Source: JAFGXT01 sp963677165 | GTDB taxonomy: Bacteria > Verrucomicrobiota > Lentisphaeria > Victivallales > SZUA-371 | Direction of reading: 5' to 3' | DNA length: 64,000 bases | NCBI GenBank assembly: GCA_963677165.2 | Contig: CAXXSX010000002.1 | Span: 2,852,001-2,916,000 of the forward strand | Shown: positions 8,509 through 17,132 of the stretch, in pieces | How the letters are laid out: the number at the start of each line of letters is the position of its first letter | How positions within the stretch are numbered: position 1 is the first letter of the stretch | The notes under the pieces: generated by a model | The model's database searches: none | Seen by the model: the letters and a program-made list of their open reading frames with translations, nothing else | Told to the model about the DNA's origin: nothing | Position numbers and translations under genes: made by a program

Positions 8509-9699
8509 TTATTTGTCAACTTCGAAGCGGGAAGGAACAGGAAAACGCTTCTCAAGATAAGCTTTTACGCCGGATTCAAAACCACTGTTGTTGAAGCTGA
8601 GAAAATTGCAATTTCCGCATTTTGCGGCAACGTGATCAGTCCCTCCCGCGTTAGACTCAAATGTCGCTTTGAACTGGTCGATAGGATGCATTGGGGAGTT
8701 GTAGAAGTTGTGGTAGAGTCCGCAGACCACAAGACCGGGTTCGGTTTCGCGTTCTTTTCGAAACGTCTTTGCCAGTTTCAGGAATTTTTCCCGTTCGACC
8801 AGGCTGGGAGAATGACTTTCGCAATGGCGTGACGGCTTGTCATGAGCTTTTAATGCGGCGGCAGTTGCACGCAGGCATTGGTGCCAGACTTTGTCGCCGG
8901 TATATGACGCCATATCCCGCCCGCAGGTTAGAACGGGAATGTCTATGGCGTGAATCGGTTTCAGGAAAATATAATCGTCACAACAATATAGATTATAATC
9001 TGCGTCGGAAAATCTTGCAGCGACGATACGTTTTCGAAAGAGATTTATATTTTTTCGGCTGTTGTCCTGATGCGGAATAATCTTTACATTTTTGAGCCAT
9101 GCAGGCGGTGAGTCGGTAACGATAATAATGTTTCGGTAGCCGGATAGAAACTTCTCGATAGAACGTAATGCTAAGCGTAATTCCAGATTGCCGTAACCGG
9201 AGTCTTCTGTCCATAGTGGAATAACAACATCAACTGTTGTGTTTTTGCTTTGTTTCGGTTGTGGAGCGGCTGAAACTTTTTGTCCGCAGGTTTTACAGCC
9301 TGATTGTCCGTTTGAGGTTTTAATACGTTCGCTGTTGAGCCATAGTGAACGTAAAAAGTTGATGTCATCACTTTCCGGAATCCAGTTCTGGCTGGATAGT
9401 TTATGTCGGAAATTGCGTATAGAGGGGGCTTCATTGGCGGCAATAAATTGAATATGGTGTTCTGCATTGATCATTTCTCCCGCAAAATCCGGGCGGTGAT
9501 CCGGTTTGCCGCCTTTGCCGTGTCCATTCATGATTTCTTTTGCATAGCTCATGGCGGCGGCGAGATGTTTACGGCAGCAGTCCGGACAATTCATATCTTT
9601 TACCGGAGGAATCTGTTTGTCGGCTTCTTCGAGTGTCATATTGTGAACTTCGGCGTGACGTTTTACGATCTGTCGGCGTTCCTGTTTACTGTTGAACAT
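8509..9699 (-). CDS. Phage-block glycosyltransferase with N-terminal Cys-rich domain
   Basis: The start is the ATG at 9699 (MFNSKQ), with GAGG 6 bases upstream; the longer frame starts only at a TTG. The N-terminal ~120 residues hold CPDCCRKHL, a GGKPDHRPDF segment and later CKTCGQK, suggesting metal binding. From about residue 155 (VDVVIPLWTED) it looks like a GT-A or Stealth-type transferase: LRLALRSIEKFL, NIIIVTDSPP, then YNLYCCDDYIFLKP, where the DD would be the metal/nucleotide-sugar motif. It lies directly downstream of the (Ser-Gly)n gene and upstream of the fibre gene, so a virion protein or host surface glycan is the likely acceptor (inferred). The exact family is uncertain. Confidence 0.6.
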   Translation of the reverse strand: MFNSKQERRQIVKRHAEVHNMTLEEADKQIPPVKDMNCPDCCRKHLAAAMSYAKEIMNGHGKGGKPDHRPDFAGEMINAEHHIQFIAANEAPSIRNFRHKLSSQNWIPESDDINFLRSLWLNSERIKTSNGQSGCKTCGQKVSAAPQPKQSKNTTVDVVIPLWTEDSGYGNLELRLALRSIEKFLSGYRNIIIVTDSPPAWLKNVKIIPHQDNSRKNINLFRKRIVAARFSDADYNLYCCDDYIFLKPIHAIDIPVLTCGRDMASYTGDKVWHQCLRATAAALKAHDKPSRHCESHSPSLVEREKFLKLAKTFRKERETEPGLVVCGLYHNFYNSPMHPIDQFKATFESNAGGTDHVAAKCGNCNFLSFNNSGFESGVKAYLEKRFPVPSRFEVDK

Positions 9700-9719
9700 G
9701 ATGTGCCTCGTTGATTGAT

Positions 9720-10994
9720 TCAAGTGTTTAACGATATCCAGTTATTTGCTGCGGACTGGGTTGCGAAGGGGCCGGAAAGGATTTGACATACTGCATACAA
9801 TTTGGTGTAGTCGGTTGCGATGGTACATTCGCTGCGGCGATCATTACAGCAGAAATAGTCATCAAATTCCGTACCGTCAAAATACATTGCCGAGGTGCCG
9901 TACTCCACGGTCTGGCTGTAGTATTCTTCAGTACAGTCGATCTCGACTGCCATAGAGCCTTCCTGGTAGAAAAGCTTTCCGTATGAATAAACCGCGTACC
10001 AGCCGACTTCGGAAGGATCTTCACTCGATGAGGAACTATCGGAGCCAGAACCTGAACCACTTCCACTGCCGGACCCACTGCCGGACCCACTGCCGGACCC
10101 CGATCCGCTACCCGACCCGGAGCCACTTCCACTACCACTTCCGGACCCCGAGCCTGAGCCAGAACCAGAGCCACTACCACTTCCACTTCCTGAACCCGAT
10201 CCCGACCCTGAACCACTTCCTGAACCCGATCCGCTACCTGACCCAGAGCCACTACCACTTCCACTTCCTGAACCCGATCCCGACCCGGAACAAATGTTGA
10301 TTCCTTCCGCCAGACAATCAAAAGTTGCCTGGATTTCGGCAGTGTGTTCGGTTCCGTCATACTCAAATGTGTTTTTTGTCCAGTATTGAGGAGTTGTTTG
10401 GTATGTCGTTGTCAGGCATATGCGGGTAATTCTTATGGTTTGTTCGTCTTCGTAATTTTCGGTGATTGAAAAATCCGGTGTTTCGGGAATCTTTCCCCCC
10501 AGTCGTTTCCCATAGAGATCGACTATCCAGTAATAATGGAGGTTTGCCTGATATATGTTGCCAAAGTCAGACAGGTCCTCTTCGGTATAGGAATCAATGC
10601 CGACATATACGAACCATTCACGGCCTGTTCCTCCCACGCCATATTCAACTTGAGCAGTATATACATTGTCGATTTTTTTGTAGATGATGATATTCAGCCG
10701 GACATATCTTCCGTCATCAAGCAGCTTGAAATCCGAACGGAATGTGCAGGTATTATACGTTTGGCATACTCCTTCAACTATAGAGCTTTCATAATTTCTC
10801 AAGGTTACGCGGTATTCTCCGTCGACTCCGAAAGTGGAGTTTGAGACAATGACAGTTGCGCCCGTTGGATTACAGCCGTTTGTTGTTGAGCAGACCAGGC
10901 AGCCCACTGTGCAGCAGGGGCACGAGTCACATTCCACGATACGTTTATTGTCATCCGCTATCAGTTTGCCATTAAAGAGCCATGGTTTAGGCAT
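9720..10994 (-). CDS. Ser-Gly repeat structural-type protein
   Basis: A 424-residue protein in three parts: an N-terminal Cys cluster (CDSCPCC..GCLVC) with ~200 further residues of beta-rich sequence; a central run of about 40 Gly-Ser dipeptides ending in SDSSSSSED; and a C-terminal ~95-residue part with four Cys that ends YAVCQILSGPFATQSAANNW, faintly reminiscent of SPOR-type ends. GGAGG lies 10 bases before the ATG. The repeat keeps reading frame despite varied codons, which argues for selection on the protein. It sits two genes after the portal gene in the phage block. Function unknown; a virion spike or linker protein is plausible. Confidence 0.65.
   Translation of the reverse strand: MPKPWLFNGKLIADDNKRIVECDSCPCCTVGCLVCSTTNGCNPTGATVIVSNSTFGVDGEYRVTLRNYESSIVEGVCQTYNTCTFRSDFKLLDDGRYVRLNIIIYKKIDNVYTAQVEYGVGGTGREWFVYVGIDSYTEEDLSDFGNIYQANLHYYWIVDLYGKRLGGKIPETPDFSITENYEDEQTIRITRICLTTTYQTTPQYWTKNTFEYDGTEHTAEIQATFDCLAEGINICSGSGSGSGSGSGSGSGSGSGSGSGSGSGSGSGSGSGSGSGSGSGSGSGSGSGSGSGSGSGSGSGSGSGSGSGSGSGSGSGSGSDSSSSSEDPSEVGWYAVYSYGKLFYQEGSMAVEIDCTEEYYSQTVEYGTSAMYFDGTEFDDYFCCNDRRSECTIATDYTKLYAVCQILSGPFATQSAANNWISLNT
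10040..10289 (-). repeat. (Gly-Ser)n coding microsatellite
   Basis: About 250 bp coding for alternating Gly and Ser, built from 6-bp units with mixed Gly and Ser codons and some longer repeated blocks (for example GGACCCACTGCC on the plus strand). It is a likely site of length variation by slippage. Confidence 0.85.
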
Positions 10995-11011
10995 GTTGAC
11001 TTTTCCTCCGG

Positions 11012-11545
11012 TCAGCTTTCATCATCTTCACTGCTTGAACTGTTGGTACAGTTGCCCAGTATCCATAGTTGCGGCAGGTTGTGAGTAAACTGAATAAGCG
11101 TTATAGAGTTGCTGTCATTATCGAGCTTTACATAACCGAGCGGATAGACAGCCAGTTCGTCATCCGATGAGACCGGAGTGTCCTGGATTTCCATTTCGAA
11201 AGTAGCATTTCCCCCGTTGTCATCAAGGCTGGCCATAAGGCATACGAAGCCGGAGACTGTGACATCAGCCGACAAGGTTTCAACCAGATACGGAGAACCG
11301 TTAACCGCCGCATAGCCGGCGTAGTTGTTCAGTATTCCGGAGCCGTCACTGACCACCACTGTGGCGTTACTAATTTTTAGCAGAAACGGACCGTAATAGC
11401 CGGTGCTGTTGTTATTCAGTAATGAGATTCGATGACCGCCCGCGGTTTTTTCCACCGATATTCCGGAGCCGGGGAGGGGCCGGATATTTTCGACTTTATT
11501 GTTCAGGGCCCTGACTGCATTTGACCAGGTATAGTAAGTATCCAT
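11012..11545 (-). CDS. Phage-block hypothetical protein
   Basis: A 177-residue protein starting MDTYYTWSNAVRALNNKVENIRPLPGSGISV. The N-terminus with a GPGSGI-like turn and later beta-rich segments resemble short connector or baseplate-type proteins of phages, but no family can be named. The C-terminus is Ser/Glu/Asp-rich. GGAAG lies 9 bases before the ATG. It follows the portal gene with a 21-bp gap. Confidence 0.6.
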   Translation of the reverse strand: MDTYYTWSNAVRALNNKVENIRPLPGSGISVEKTAGGHRISLLNNNSTGYYGPFLLKISNATVVVSDGSGILNNYAGYAAVNGSPYLVETLSADVTVSGFVCLMASLDDNGGNATFEMEIQDTPVSSDDELAVYPLGYVKLDNDSNSITLIQFTHNLPQLWILGNCTNSSSSEDDES

Positions 11546-11566
11546 AATTGCCGCTTCCGTGATTGA

Positions 11567-12949
11567 TTATTCCGTGCTGAGTTCATTTTCAATTTTTTCT
11601 CTTATAGCGGGAGGTATCTTTTTGATTTTTTCCAGCAGTTTCAGCCCGGCTCGGGATACTTCTCGCTTGAATTCGGATGAGTTATTCAGAGTATTAAGGT
11701 TTATCAATGCTTCGATGCTGCTTTCAAGATCGACAACCGCGAATTCCCGATTGTAGCTGACGGAAGGGATATCAACAGTCGGGTCCCAGGCGTGCATAAG
11801 TTCCCATACCTTGATTTCGGCCTGTTCCAGCATGTCCACCCGTGACAGCAGGAACTGGGTTACGTCGTGATGATCCCAGGCTTTCGATTCCGCTGTCTGT
11901 GACTGACTGCTCTCGTTCTGGATTGCTAAACCCACGACATCGAATAACTCTTTTTTCAGGCTTTTGATTTCTTCGCGAATTGTTTGAGTTTCGGTGCCGC
12001 CCGGAGCGATATAACGGGTAATCCCTTTTTCTTCCGGCGTTTCCCATAGCGCCGCGGAGCGAGCCAGAACATGACTGAATTTTTCCGGGCTGCCGGGTTC
12101 TGTGGAATCGAAATCCGAGTTGCGAAAGCTTTCCGATACGACCAGTAGGCCGAACATCTGTTTGAGAATGTTCATTTGAGCTTCCGATTCCGCATTTAGT
12201 ATCGCATCGGAAATTCTTACTACGTCTTCGAACCAGTGAGAGGCATGTAGGCCGAACCCATCGGCTTCTTCACATTTGATCAGTGGAACCCGTCCCAGAT
12301 TATGCGTGCCTTGAGCTGCCAGCCGGACATTGCCGTGGAACGGTTCGCGTACAAATTGCTGCCATTCCGTACGGGTCCAGAGGCGACGTGACATGATATG
12401 ATGGGGTTCGGAGAATGGATCGGACTTATCTTCACAGGCTTCTTCGATGATTGCCCAGTCCAGCAGTCCGTCGTTGCCGTATGCCCAGTCGACAACTTCC
12501 CATGGCTTAAGAGCGGTCGCGTAGGGACGAATGCGATTGTTCAATTTTGCGTCGAGGCGAAGTTCTCCGTTGTACAGCGGCATATCGACCAGCAGCCAGG
12601 CCAGACCGAAATTATTGATCAGCGTGGACACCTGACGGATTACTTCCGTGGTGCGTAGTCCGGTGCGTGAGAAGTCTTCCACCAGTGTGTTATCGGTGCC
12701 GGTGCGCTGTGGCGTTTGCGAAAGAACATACTGAGAAATGAATCTTGCGATTTTTCGTGGATAGTTGAAGTAGCAGGCCCGATGTTTACGTTCTTCAAAT
12801 TCGAGTGAAACTTCGGACACGTGTTTGACCAGTGCCAGGTCAATATATTCGCGTCCGCCGGAATAGGCGGCGCCGCAGCGTTTCCAGATATCGCGGTGAC
12901 GTCTTACCTGGGGATGTATGCGTTGGAAGATAAAATTGAAGTCCGGCAT
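11567..12949 (-). CDS. Phage portal protein (DUF4055-like)
   Basis: The start is the ATG at 12949 (MPDFNFIFQRIHPQV), with AAGGAG 6 bases upstream. The 37-residue in-frame extension is Lys/Phe-rich, begins at 13060 and runs across the terminator and promoter region, so it is rejected. The 460-residue product shows the portal pattern: IHPQVRRHRDIW at the N-terminus, YFNYPRKIARFISQYV, an LVDMP strand near residue 135, DAILNAESEAQMNILKQ, then a long helical wing and clip (EEIKSLKKELFDVVGLA). Portals form the dodecameric DNA channel at one capsid vertex. Here it is the first gene of the block, with no terminase before it and no capsid gene after it. Confidence 0.75.
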   Translation of the reverse strand: MPDFNFIFQRIHPQVRRHRDIWKRCGAAYSGGREYIDLALVKHVSEVSLEFEERKHRACYFNYPRKIARFISQYVLSQTPQRTGTDNTLVEDFSRTGLRTTEVIRQVSTLINNFGLAWLLVDMPLYNGELRLDAKLNNRIRPYATALKPWEVVDWAYGNDGLLDWAIIEEACEDKSDPFSEPHHIMSRRLWTRTEWQQFVREPFHGNVRLAAQGTHNLGRVPLIKCEEADGFGLHASHWFEDVVRISDAILNAESEAQMNILKQMFGLLVVSESFRNSDFDSTEPGSPEKFSHVLARSAALWETPEEKGITRYIAPGGTETQTIREEIKSLKKELFDVVGLAIQNESSQSQTAESKAWDHHDVTQFLLSRVDMLEQAEIKVWELMHAWDPTVDIPSVSYNREFAVVDLESSIEALINLNTLNNSSEFKREVSRAGLKLLEKIKKIPPAIREKIENELSTE

Positions 12950-12972
12950 GTTTTCTCCTTTTTTGAGTTTCA

Positions 12973-13002
12973 GGTATTTCAAAAAAGAAAAAATTTTGTC
13001 AA
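12973..13002 (-). promoter_or_regulatory. Possible sigma70 promoter of the portal cassette
   Basis: On the minus strand a perfect TTGACA at 13002-12997 is followed 18 bases later by AATACC, a weak -10. It lies between the terminator of the upstream gene and the portal Shine-Dalgarno, about 50 bases before the start codon. Confidence 0.4.
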
Positions 13003-13021
13003 CTTGTCGTAGGATGATTAC

Positions 13022-13051
13022 AAAAAAAAGACCGGGAAATGATTCCCGGTC
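13022..13051 (-). terminator. Rho-independent terminator of the 13071-16385 gene
   Basis: GACCGGGAA, loop of four, TTCCCGGTC (13030-13051), followed on the minus strand by eight T. The stem is nearly identical to that of the terminator at 18386-18418. Confidence 0.9.
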
Positions 13052-13070
13052 CATATCCAAATGGAGTGTG

Positions 13071-16000
13071 TTAGTTTAATAAAATAGAGCAGCCAACACT
13101 ATTTCCGCTTTCAAGTCGGAATGCTATAAGAGTCCAGCCGTTACGCTTCATGACAATGCGGAATGGAATATTTTTCCCGTTGGATTTTATTGTGGCGTTA
13201 TTGCCTTTTATCAGCGTTGATATTTCAGCACCTCCACTGGGAATGTTAAATTTCAGTTCAGCCCGTCCGCCGTTCCATGATCCTGATAACGGTACGGCCG
13301 GATACCAGTCCTGGACCCTGACCGGGCATTTCCAGCCCAGATAACCGGATGCCACGTTTACATCCCTAAGCAGATACTCGTCATGATATTTCTTTAAGAG
13401 GCTTCCGGCATCTTCATACATTTGAGGAGAAAGCCAGGTTCTCAGCATAATGTGCGGCATGACCCGCATGGTCTCTTGTTTGATAAAACCTGAATCAGGG
13501 CACATGCGCTGGAATATTTGCTCCCACTTCAGCATTCCTTTGAAATCATTACTTACCAGCAAATCCATTGTTTCAGCCTGGGCTCCCAACGGTCCGATAC
13601 ATCCGGTTCTCCACCAGGGATCACCAGGTTCAAATCTGGCATATTTATTGTTACATTCATTCATTGAGGCTACCCAACACTCCCCAAAGCCACTGCAAAG
13701 AGCTGATGGACGGTTATCACGGTGTCCGATTTTCTTTAACCAGCTGTTGAATGTGAATTTAACTACCATTGGAACTGCGGCTTTGGCAAGCAGGTATGCA
13801 GCCAGATCTCGTTGATGGTCAGTTCCCAGGCGTTTGGAAAGATAATAAAATCCTACCAGTCCAGCGTAGCCTGCCGTTGCCATATCAGCATGGTACATTT
13901 CTCCGGATTCCCTTGCTCCCGGACTTCCCATGGCCCAGCTGTTTGCTGCTTCCCAGTATGACATTAACCCACGGATTCGGTTCCAGTATTTCTTTAAATA
14001 ATTCCAGCGTCCGGCATATTTCGCCTGTGAATAAAGACCATAAATTGCCAGTCCCTGCCAGTAATCAATATCCGCCACATTATCGCCGTTGACTTTATAC
14101 TTCGGAGCCGGCCAGGCGGTACAGGCCAGATATTTTGCTCCCGACAACGGGTCTATGCGCAAGCGATAACTTTGAGGCAATAAAGCGGGTACGAGCATTT
14201 TTTTAGTGATGTTCCTGAGCTTTTCGGCAGCCTGATGAGTCATGTAGTTCATTGCCCGGAACGCGCTGGAACTGGAATCGAATGCGTAATAGTGCGGGTG
14301 ATGAGTCGGTTCTTTAACTGAGTCCGTTTTGACTGCGCGAAATGCCTTAATAATTTTGTCCGATGTGATCGATTTAGATAAGCGTTCATAAATCAACTGG
14401 TTATCCGGTGTGTTTGCCACTTTTAAAGGCATGTAGTCGAATGCTGCCGGAACCGGTAGGTGGTATTTAAGCGTATTTCCCGGACGGGCAGTATAGGGGC
14501 CCCATTTGGTTGGCAGGTCGAAATCTTCCGTTTCAGAAACAGTATTTTTCGGCAGTAACTTTTTGCTGACAGCCAGAGCCGTAATTGGAGGCAATGGAGC
14601 ATATTTTTGCGGTTTACTGTTCCATGCATCATGCCAGGGTAAATATTCAAATTTATCAAGAATCTCAACTTTACCCGAATTTACCCGGAAATATTCCCGG
14701 CATTTCCAAGGGTAGGCAGTTAACAGGTTCACAAATTTATTGAATTTTTTCATCGGAAGAGAGTTGGGATTTGAGGTCCAGTTCTGTAACAGATTGGCGG
14801 AACACCTTGACGTGCCGAACGGCATTCCCATAGCCATTGTTCCTATGCCGCCTGAAGTTGTAATTAATAGTCTGTTGTTTTCCAGTTTGATTCGATTTGG
14901 TTTACGTTGAAATGCGATCATTAATGGATATTCCGGGTTGCGTCCATTTACGAAGATGATCCAGCAGGCAGACATGCCCTGAAGATTTGATGAACTATTT
15001 GCCGAAACTATTTTTATTGTATTCCCAACTGGATAAAGTATTGCTCCAGGTCCGTATGTTTTTTTTCTATTTATGGCACTTATTTTGAAGCTGGGACTGT
15101 TTGTTTCTACTTGAATGCCGGGAGCAAGAATACTGTAACGCAGTTGTTGAGAATAGGTTTTTCCGGATTTTGTCTTAATTTTTTTGGTCCATTTGAAGCT
15201 GGTCCAGTCGGCCTGTATTTCATCATTTTTATATGTTTCTTCAGTCGTGACATATTCCTTCTGATTATCGATTCCTGAACGATTGATCATGTTTCCGGTT
15301 TGCTTTTCATTGTCTTTTCGAAAAACAACTTTTTTATTTGAATAATTCCCCCCGGGAATCACAAAACGGTATGCCAGGTTGAACTGTGGAACGCTGTAGT
15401 CATGTTCCAGTGTATCGAAGCTTATATTATTGATAAGAAGGCCGTTGGGCTCATAGCGCCAACCGAAGTGTCCGCTGTTATTACGGAATATTCCCGGACG
15501 CCAGGCGGTTCCACCGATATCAATAGGTTCCGGATCGGTTTCCCAAGGGTAGACAGCTTTGTCACGATCAGGCCAGTCAACGCTGATTGATTTTATCTTT
15601 GTCCTGATCGGCTTATTGGAGTTCAGGTCAATTGATTTGAGTGAATGAAATTTTAGCGGCAGAGGATTTTTCGGTTGTTTAATACATTTGAAATCATCTG
15701 GTTTTAAACTGATAAAACATTCCGTTCTGCCATTCGGGTTAATTTCCTTTTGCCAGATACTGCCGTCAAGACATGGAAGTTCAAGCAGCAGTGAATTGTT
15801 ACACGGGGTTTTAAATACTATTTTTAATTCCATTAGCCTGCACTTGAAATCAGGCGAGTTATCAAGGTCAGGAAAGAATTTAGTAATAGTCGTTTTTTGT
15901 GATGGAAACAATGAATGTTCCGGTTTTTGAGCCGACAACTTGATTTCAGCGAAACCACCGTAAGCGTCTTTGCGCGGATAGCAGGATGTTACCGCAAGTT

Positions 16001-16385
16001 GCAAAGTGTTGACCTTCATCATTGCTTTCAAGTCTATCGTTTGAAGTTCAGCAGGGCGTTGAGCCAGTCTGATGGTCATTGAGGTTTTGCCGTTGATTGT
16101 CGCTTTCAGCGTTTCTGCAGCGGCCCATACCGGGGAGCTCTTCCAGCCGCCTTGAATAATTGACAGCCAGCGTGCTTTTACAGGTTTATCAAACTTTATC
16201 GACATCTTGAATTCTTTCAGGTTGCCAACCGCATATTGAGTTGCCGGATTTCCGTCAATAAGGTTGTTCGGGTTTTCATATACTTTGACTTTGATTGACG
16301 GAGTTGCCGTAATTTCCGTTGCCGAGGCTTCCAGTACTCCGGCGGCAATCCCGACCGCAAGCAGAATATTTCGCAGTAAATACAT
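13071..16385 (-). CDS. Large secreted enzyme-like protein with C-terminal helical toroid
   Basis: A 1104-residue protein with an N-terminal signal peptide (LLRNILLAVGIAAGVLEASA). Residues ~25-150 look like a discoidin/F5-8-type carbohydrate-binding module (NPNNLIDGNPATQYAVG, MSIKFDKPVKARWLSI). A long beta-sandwich middle follows. The C-terminal third (HHPHYYAFD, DIDYWQGLAIYGLYSQAKYAG, YHADMATAGYAGLVGFYYL, GFGECWVASMNE) has the helix-pair look of (alpha/alpha)6 glycosidases or lyases. No named CAZy family recognised. It is the last gene of a regulator-pseudopilin-enzyme operon, with a 54-bp gap after the pseudopilin gene, and AAGGGA precedes its ATG. Probably acts outside the cytoplasm on a polysaccharide. 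Confidence 0.65.
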   Translation of the reverse strand: MYLLRNILLAVGIAAGVLEASATEITATPSIKVKVYENPNNLIDGNPATQYAVGNLKEFKMSIKFDKPVKARWLSIIQGGWKSSPVWAAAETLKATINGKTSMTIRLAQRPAELQTIDLKAMMKVNTLQLAVTSCYPRKDAYGGFAEIKLSAQKPEHSLFPSQKTTITKFFPDLDNSPDFKCRLMELKIVFKTPCNNSLLLELPCLDGSIWQKEINPNGRTECFISLKPDDFKCIKQPKNPLPLKFHSLKSIDLNSNKPIRTKIKSISVDWPDRDKAVYPWETDPEPIDIGGTAWRPGIFRNNSGHFGWRYEPNGLLINNISFDTLEHDYSVPQFNLAYRFVIPGGNYSNKKVVFRKDNEKQTGNMINRSGIDNQKEYVTTEETYKNDEIQADWTSFKWTKKIKTKSGKTYSQQLRYSILAPGIQVETNSPSFKISAINRKKTYGPGAILYPVGNTIKIVSANSSSNLQGMSACWIIFVNGRNPEYPLMIAFQRKPNRIKLENNRLLITTSGGIGTMAMGMPFGTSRCSANLLQNWTSNPNSLPMKKFNKFVNLLTAYPWKCREYFRVNSGKVEILDKFEYLPWHDAWNSKPQKYAPLPPITALAVSKKLLPKNTVSETEDFDLPTKWGPYTARPGNTLKYHLPVPAAFDYMPLKVANTPDNQLIYERLSKSITSDKIIKAFRAVKTDSVKEPTHHPHYYAFDSSSSAFRAMNYMTHQAAEKLRNITKKMLVPALLPQSYRLRIDPLSGAKYLACTAWPAPKYKVNGDNVADIDYWQGLAIYGLYSQAKYAGRWNYLKKYWNRIRGLMSYWEAANSWAMGSPGARESGEMYHADMATAGYAGLVGFYYLSKRLGTDHQRDLAAYLLAKAAVPMVVKFTFNSWLKKIGHRDNRPSALCSGFGECWVASMNECNNKYARFEPGDPWWRTGCIGPLGAQAETMDLLVSNDFKGMLKWEQIFQRMCPDSGFIKQETMRVMPHIMLRTWLSPQMYEDAGSLLKKYHDEYLLRDVNVASGYLGWKCPVRVQDWYPAVPLSGSWNGGRAELKFNIPSGGAEISTLIKGNNATIKSNGKNIPFRIVMKRNGWTLIAFRLESGNSVGCSILLN

Positions 16386-16439
16386 TTTTTCCCTTTCTGT
16401 TACTTGGTGTTTGATTTTATTTATCTATTGTCAAATAGC

Positions 16440-17132
16440 TTAGTAGCCCCAATACCAGTTGTCCATAATTTCCGGACGTGTGTTATATGAGACCCAGCGA
16501 TCCTGATATGACGCAACATGACCATCACAAAACAGTACGTTTCTCATGTTACGCTGATGGTTGGCTGTCGTACGAATGTTCCATATCCAGGCTGTCCATA
16601 AAGTGTCTTCCGCATAGTTGCTTGAGCCTACTGTTGACAGATAATTGTCCGTCCATGTTTCAGTAAGAACTCCCTGTATACTTGGCTGGTGCCGTGGCTT
16701 ATCGATTCTGCAGCTTCTGCTTATTCCATAACCTTGCGCACTGGAAGGGCCGGTTATCCAGATATTCATAGTGTAACTGCGTGCAGACTTGCCTGACGGC
16801 ATGGAGCGGGAATCTGCGGCACACTTGAATATGGCAGTATTTTTACCGGTGTAGTTGAGTTCGGTCAGTAATTTATCCCAGGAAATATAGTCTGAGCCAG
16901 ATATGGCAAACACTGGAACGATGTAACCATAAAAGTCGTTGGCATACATCATCATAGCGGTACCGATCTGTTTTTCTGATGAAGCACAATTAATAAGCTT
17001 TGCTTTGTCCCTGGCATTGCTTAATGCCGGCAGCAGCATGGCTGCAAGAATTGCAATAATAGCTATCACTACGAGAAGTTCGATGAGGGTGAAATGCGCG
17101 GAACATCTTTGTCTTTGTTTACTTGATTTCAT
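16440..17132 (-). CDS. Prepilin-type pseudopilin-like protein (cassette 1)
   Basis: A 230-residue protein with the type IV prepilin N-terminus FTLIELLVVIAIIAIL from residue 14, then LAAMLLPALSNARDKAKLINC, an extended helix as in DUF1559/H-X9-DG proteins of Planctomycetes and Lentisphaerae. Near the C-terminus VLFCDGHVASY matches the xDGHV motif. The residue before the cleavage-site Phe is His rather than Gly. AAGGAG lies 8 bases before the ATG. The ATG overlaps the end of the regulator gene by 14 bp, so the two are co-translated. It is predicted to be inner-membrane anchored and facing the periplasm; its link to the following secreted protein is inferred from the operon. Confidence 0.85.
   Translation of the reverse strand: MKSSKQRQRCSAHFTLIELLVVIAIIAILAAMLLPALSNARDKAKLINCASSEKQIGTAMMMYANDFYGYIVPVFAISGSDYISWDKLLTELNYTGKNTAIFKCAADSRSMPSGKSARSYTMNIWITGPSSAQGYGISRSCRIDKPRHQPSIQGVLTETWTDNYLSTVGSSNYAEDTLWTAWIWNIRTTANHQRNMRNVLFCDGHVASYQDRWVSYNTRPEIMDNWYWGY

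Noticed and set aside
9728..10366. 212-codon frame opposite in phase to the Ser-Gly gene
   Set aside because: A shadow frame created by the 6-bp repeat (Arg/Val/Pro-rich), on the same strand as the better supported gene.
4230..12949. Complete prophage or contractile injection system
   Set aside because: No sheath, tube, baseplate spike, AAA+ ATPase, capsid, terminase or integrase is recognisable in the block.
12950..13060. N-terminal extension of the portal protein
   Set aside because: It overlaps a terminator and the TTGACA box, is low-complexity, and the ATG at 12949 has a good Shine-Dalgarno.
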